A stretch of DNA of 29,134 bases from a virus, in the IMG/VR virus record IMGVR_UViG_3300025872_000228, positions 1 to 29,134 of that record, one strand, 5' to 3'. The notes beneath the pieces are model-generated. The model did not search any database, was not told the DNA's origin, and worked only from the letters and a program-made list of their open reading frames with translations. Position numbers and translations under genes: made by a program. Each line of letters opens with the position of its first letter. Position 1 is the first letter of the stretch. This document shows, one piece after another, positions 29,021 to 29,134 of this stretch.

Positions 29021-29134
29021 TTAGATGACGGGAACAGATCCATCCCAAGGCAAAGCGAAATCGCGTATGACGATCCTGTCGCGAGTACCGCTCCCGACGC
29101 TGAGGGTGTCGCCATTGGCCCGTACTTGGCAACA
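29021..29134 (-). CDS. C-terminal end of an unknown protein, partial at the window edge
   Basis: An open frame enters from the right edge and ends at TAA (29021-29023), encoding 37 residues (CCQVRANGDTLSVGSGTRDR, then IVIRDFALPWDGSVPVI). It is followed after 16 nt by the next gene with a strong ribosome site, so it is likely the real end of an upstream late gene. The fragment is too short for a family call. Competing frames over the same bases have poor context. Confidence 0.55.
   Translation of the reverse strand, partial: CCQVRANGDTLSVGSGTRDRIVIRDFALPWDGSVPVI

Overview
The window is most of a temperate, contractile-tailed (myovirus-type) bacteriophage genome. The sequence is moderately GC-rich with tightly packed, overlapping genes. 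The tail module follows phage Mu order: gp38-like, sheath, tube, chaperone, tape measure, gp43/N-like, gp44/P-like hub, gp45 spike, gp46, gp47, gp48-like, fibres. There is no Mu-type transposase here. Instead there is a tyrosine integrase and a tRNA-derived attachment core. The host cannot be named from sequence alone. The attP-inside-int layout recalls the Myxococcus phage Mx8, and two genes look to me like families common in Myxococcota (a Cys-containing sigma region 4-like regulator and a small transglycosylase-like protein). A Myxococcota or other former-deltaproteobacterial host is therefore a reasonable guess, not a conclusion.

Layout. (1) 1-2807, minus strand: a lysogeny and integration operon read leftward. 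It holds a small HTH regulator, two small genes, the 553-residue integrase and a partial gene coupled to it. The int gene contains, in frame, the 3' half of a tRNA-Arg(CCT) gene, which I read as the attP core. (2) 2808-2877: a divergent control region with two different inverted repeats. One of them recurs in front of the next rightward operon. (3) 2878-8042, plus strand: an HTH regulator, then an early operon with a RecT-like annealing protein, a RecB/Cas4-type exonuclease with a four-cysteine cluster, a small protein ending in an SSB-like tip, a full-length DNA polymerase III beta sliding clamp, a small unknown gene and a sigma region 4-like regulator. (4) 8043-8360: an intergenic block where the two convergent transcription units meet, full of terminators and hairpins. 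(5) 8361-29134, minus strand: the late region read leftward. From right to left it holds a partial gene, a small gene, a heptad-repeat fibre, a second fibre-like protein, a terminator and leader, the Mu-like tail and baseplate cassette, two fibre or adhesin genes, and a lysis cassette (XhlA-like, holin, possible spanin, endolysin, transglycosylase-like).

How it fits together. The two HTH proteins and the shared 22-bp operator probably form the lysis/lysogeny switch. The rightward operon would handle replication and recombination and end with a candidate late-gene activator. The late operon would then build the tail and lyse the cell. Terminase, portal and capsid genes are not present and are expected just beyond the right edge. 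The attP core is flanked on both sides by coding phage DNA and lacks a tRNA 5' half, so the sequence represents the free or circular phage form rather than an attL or attR junction.
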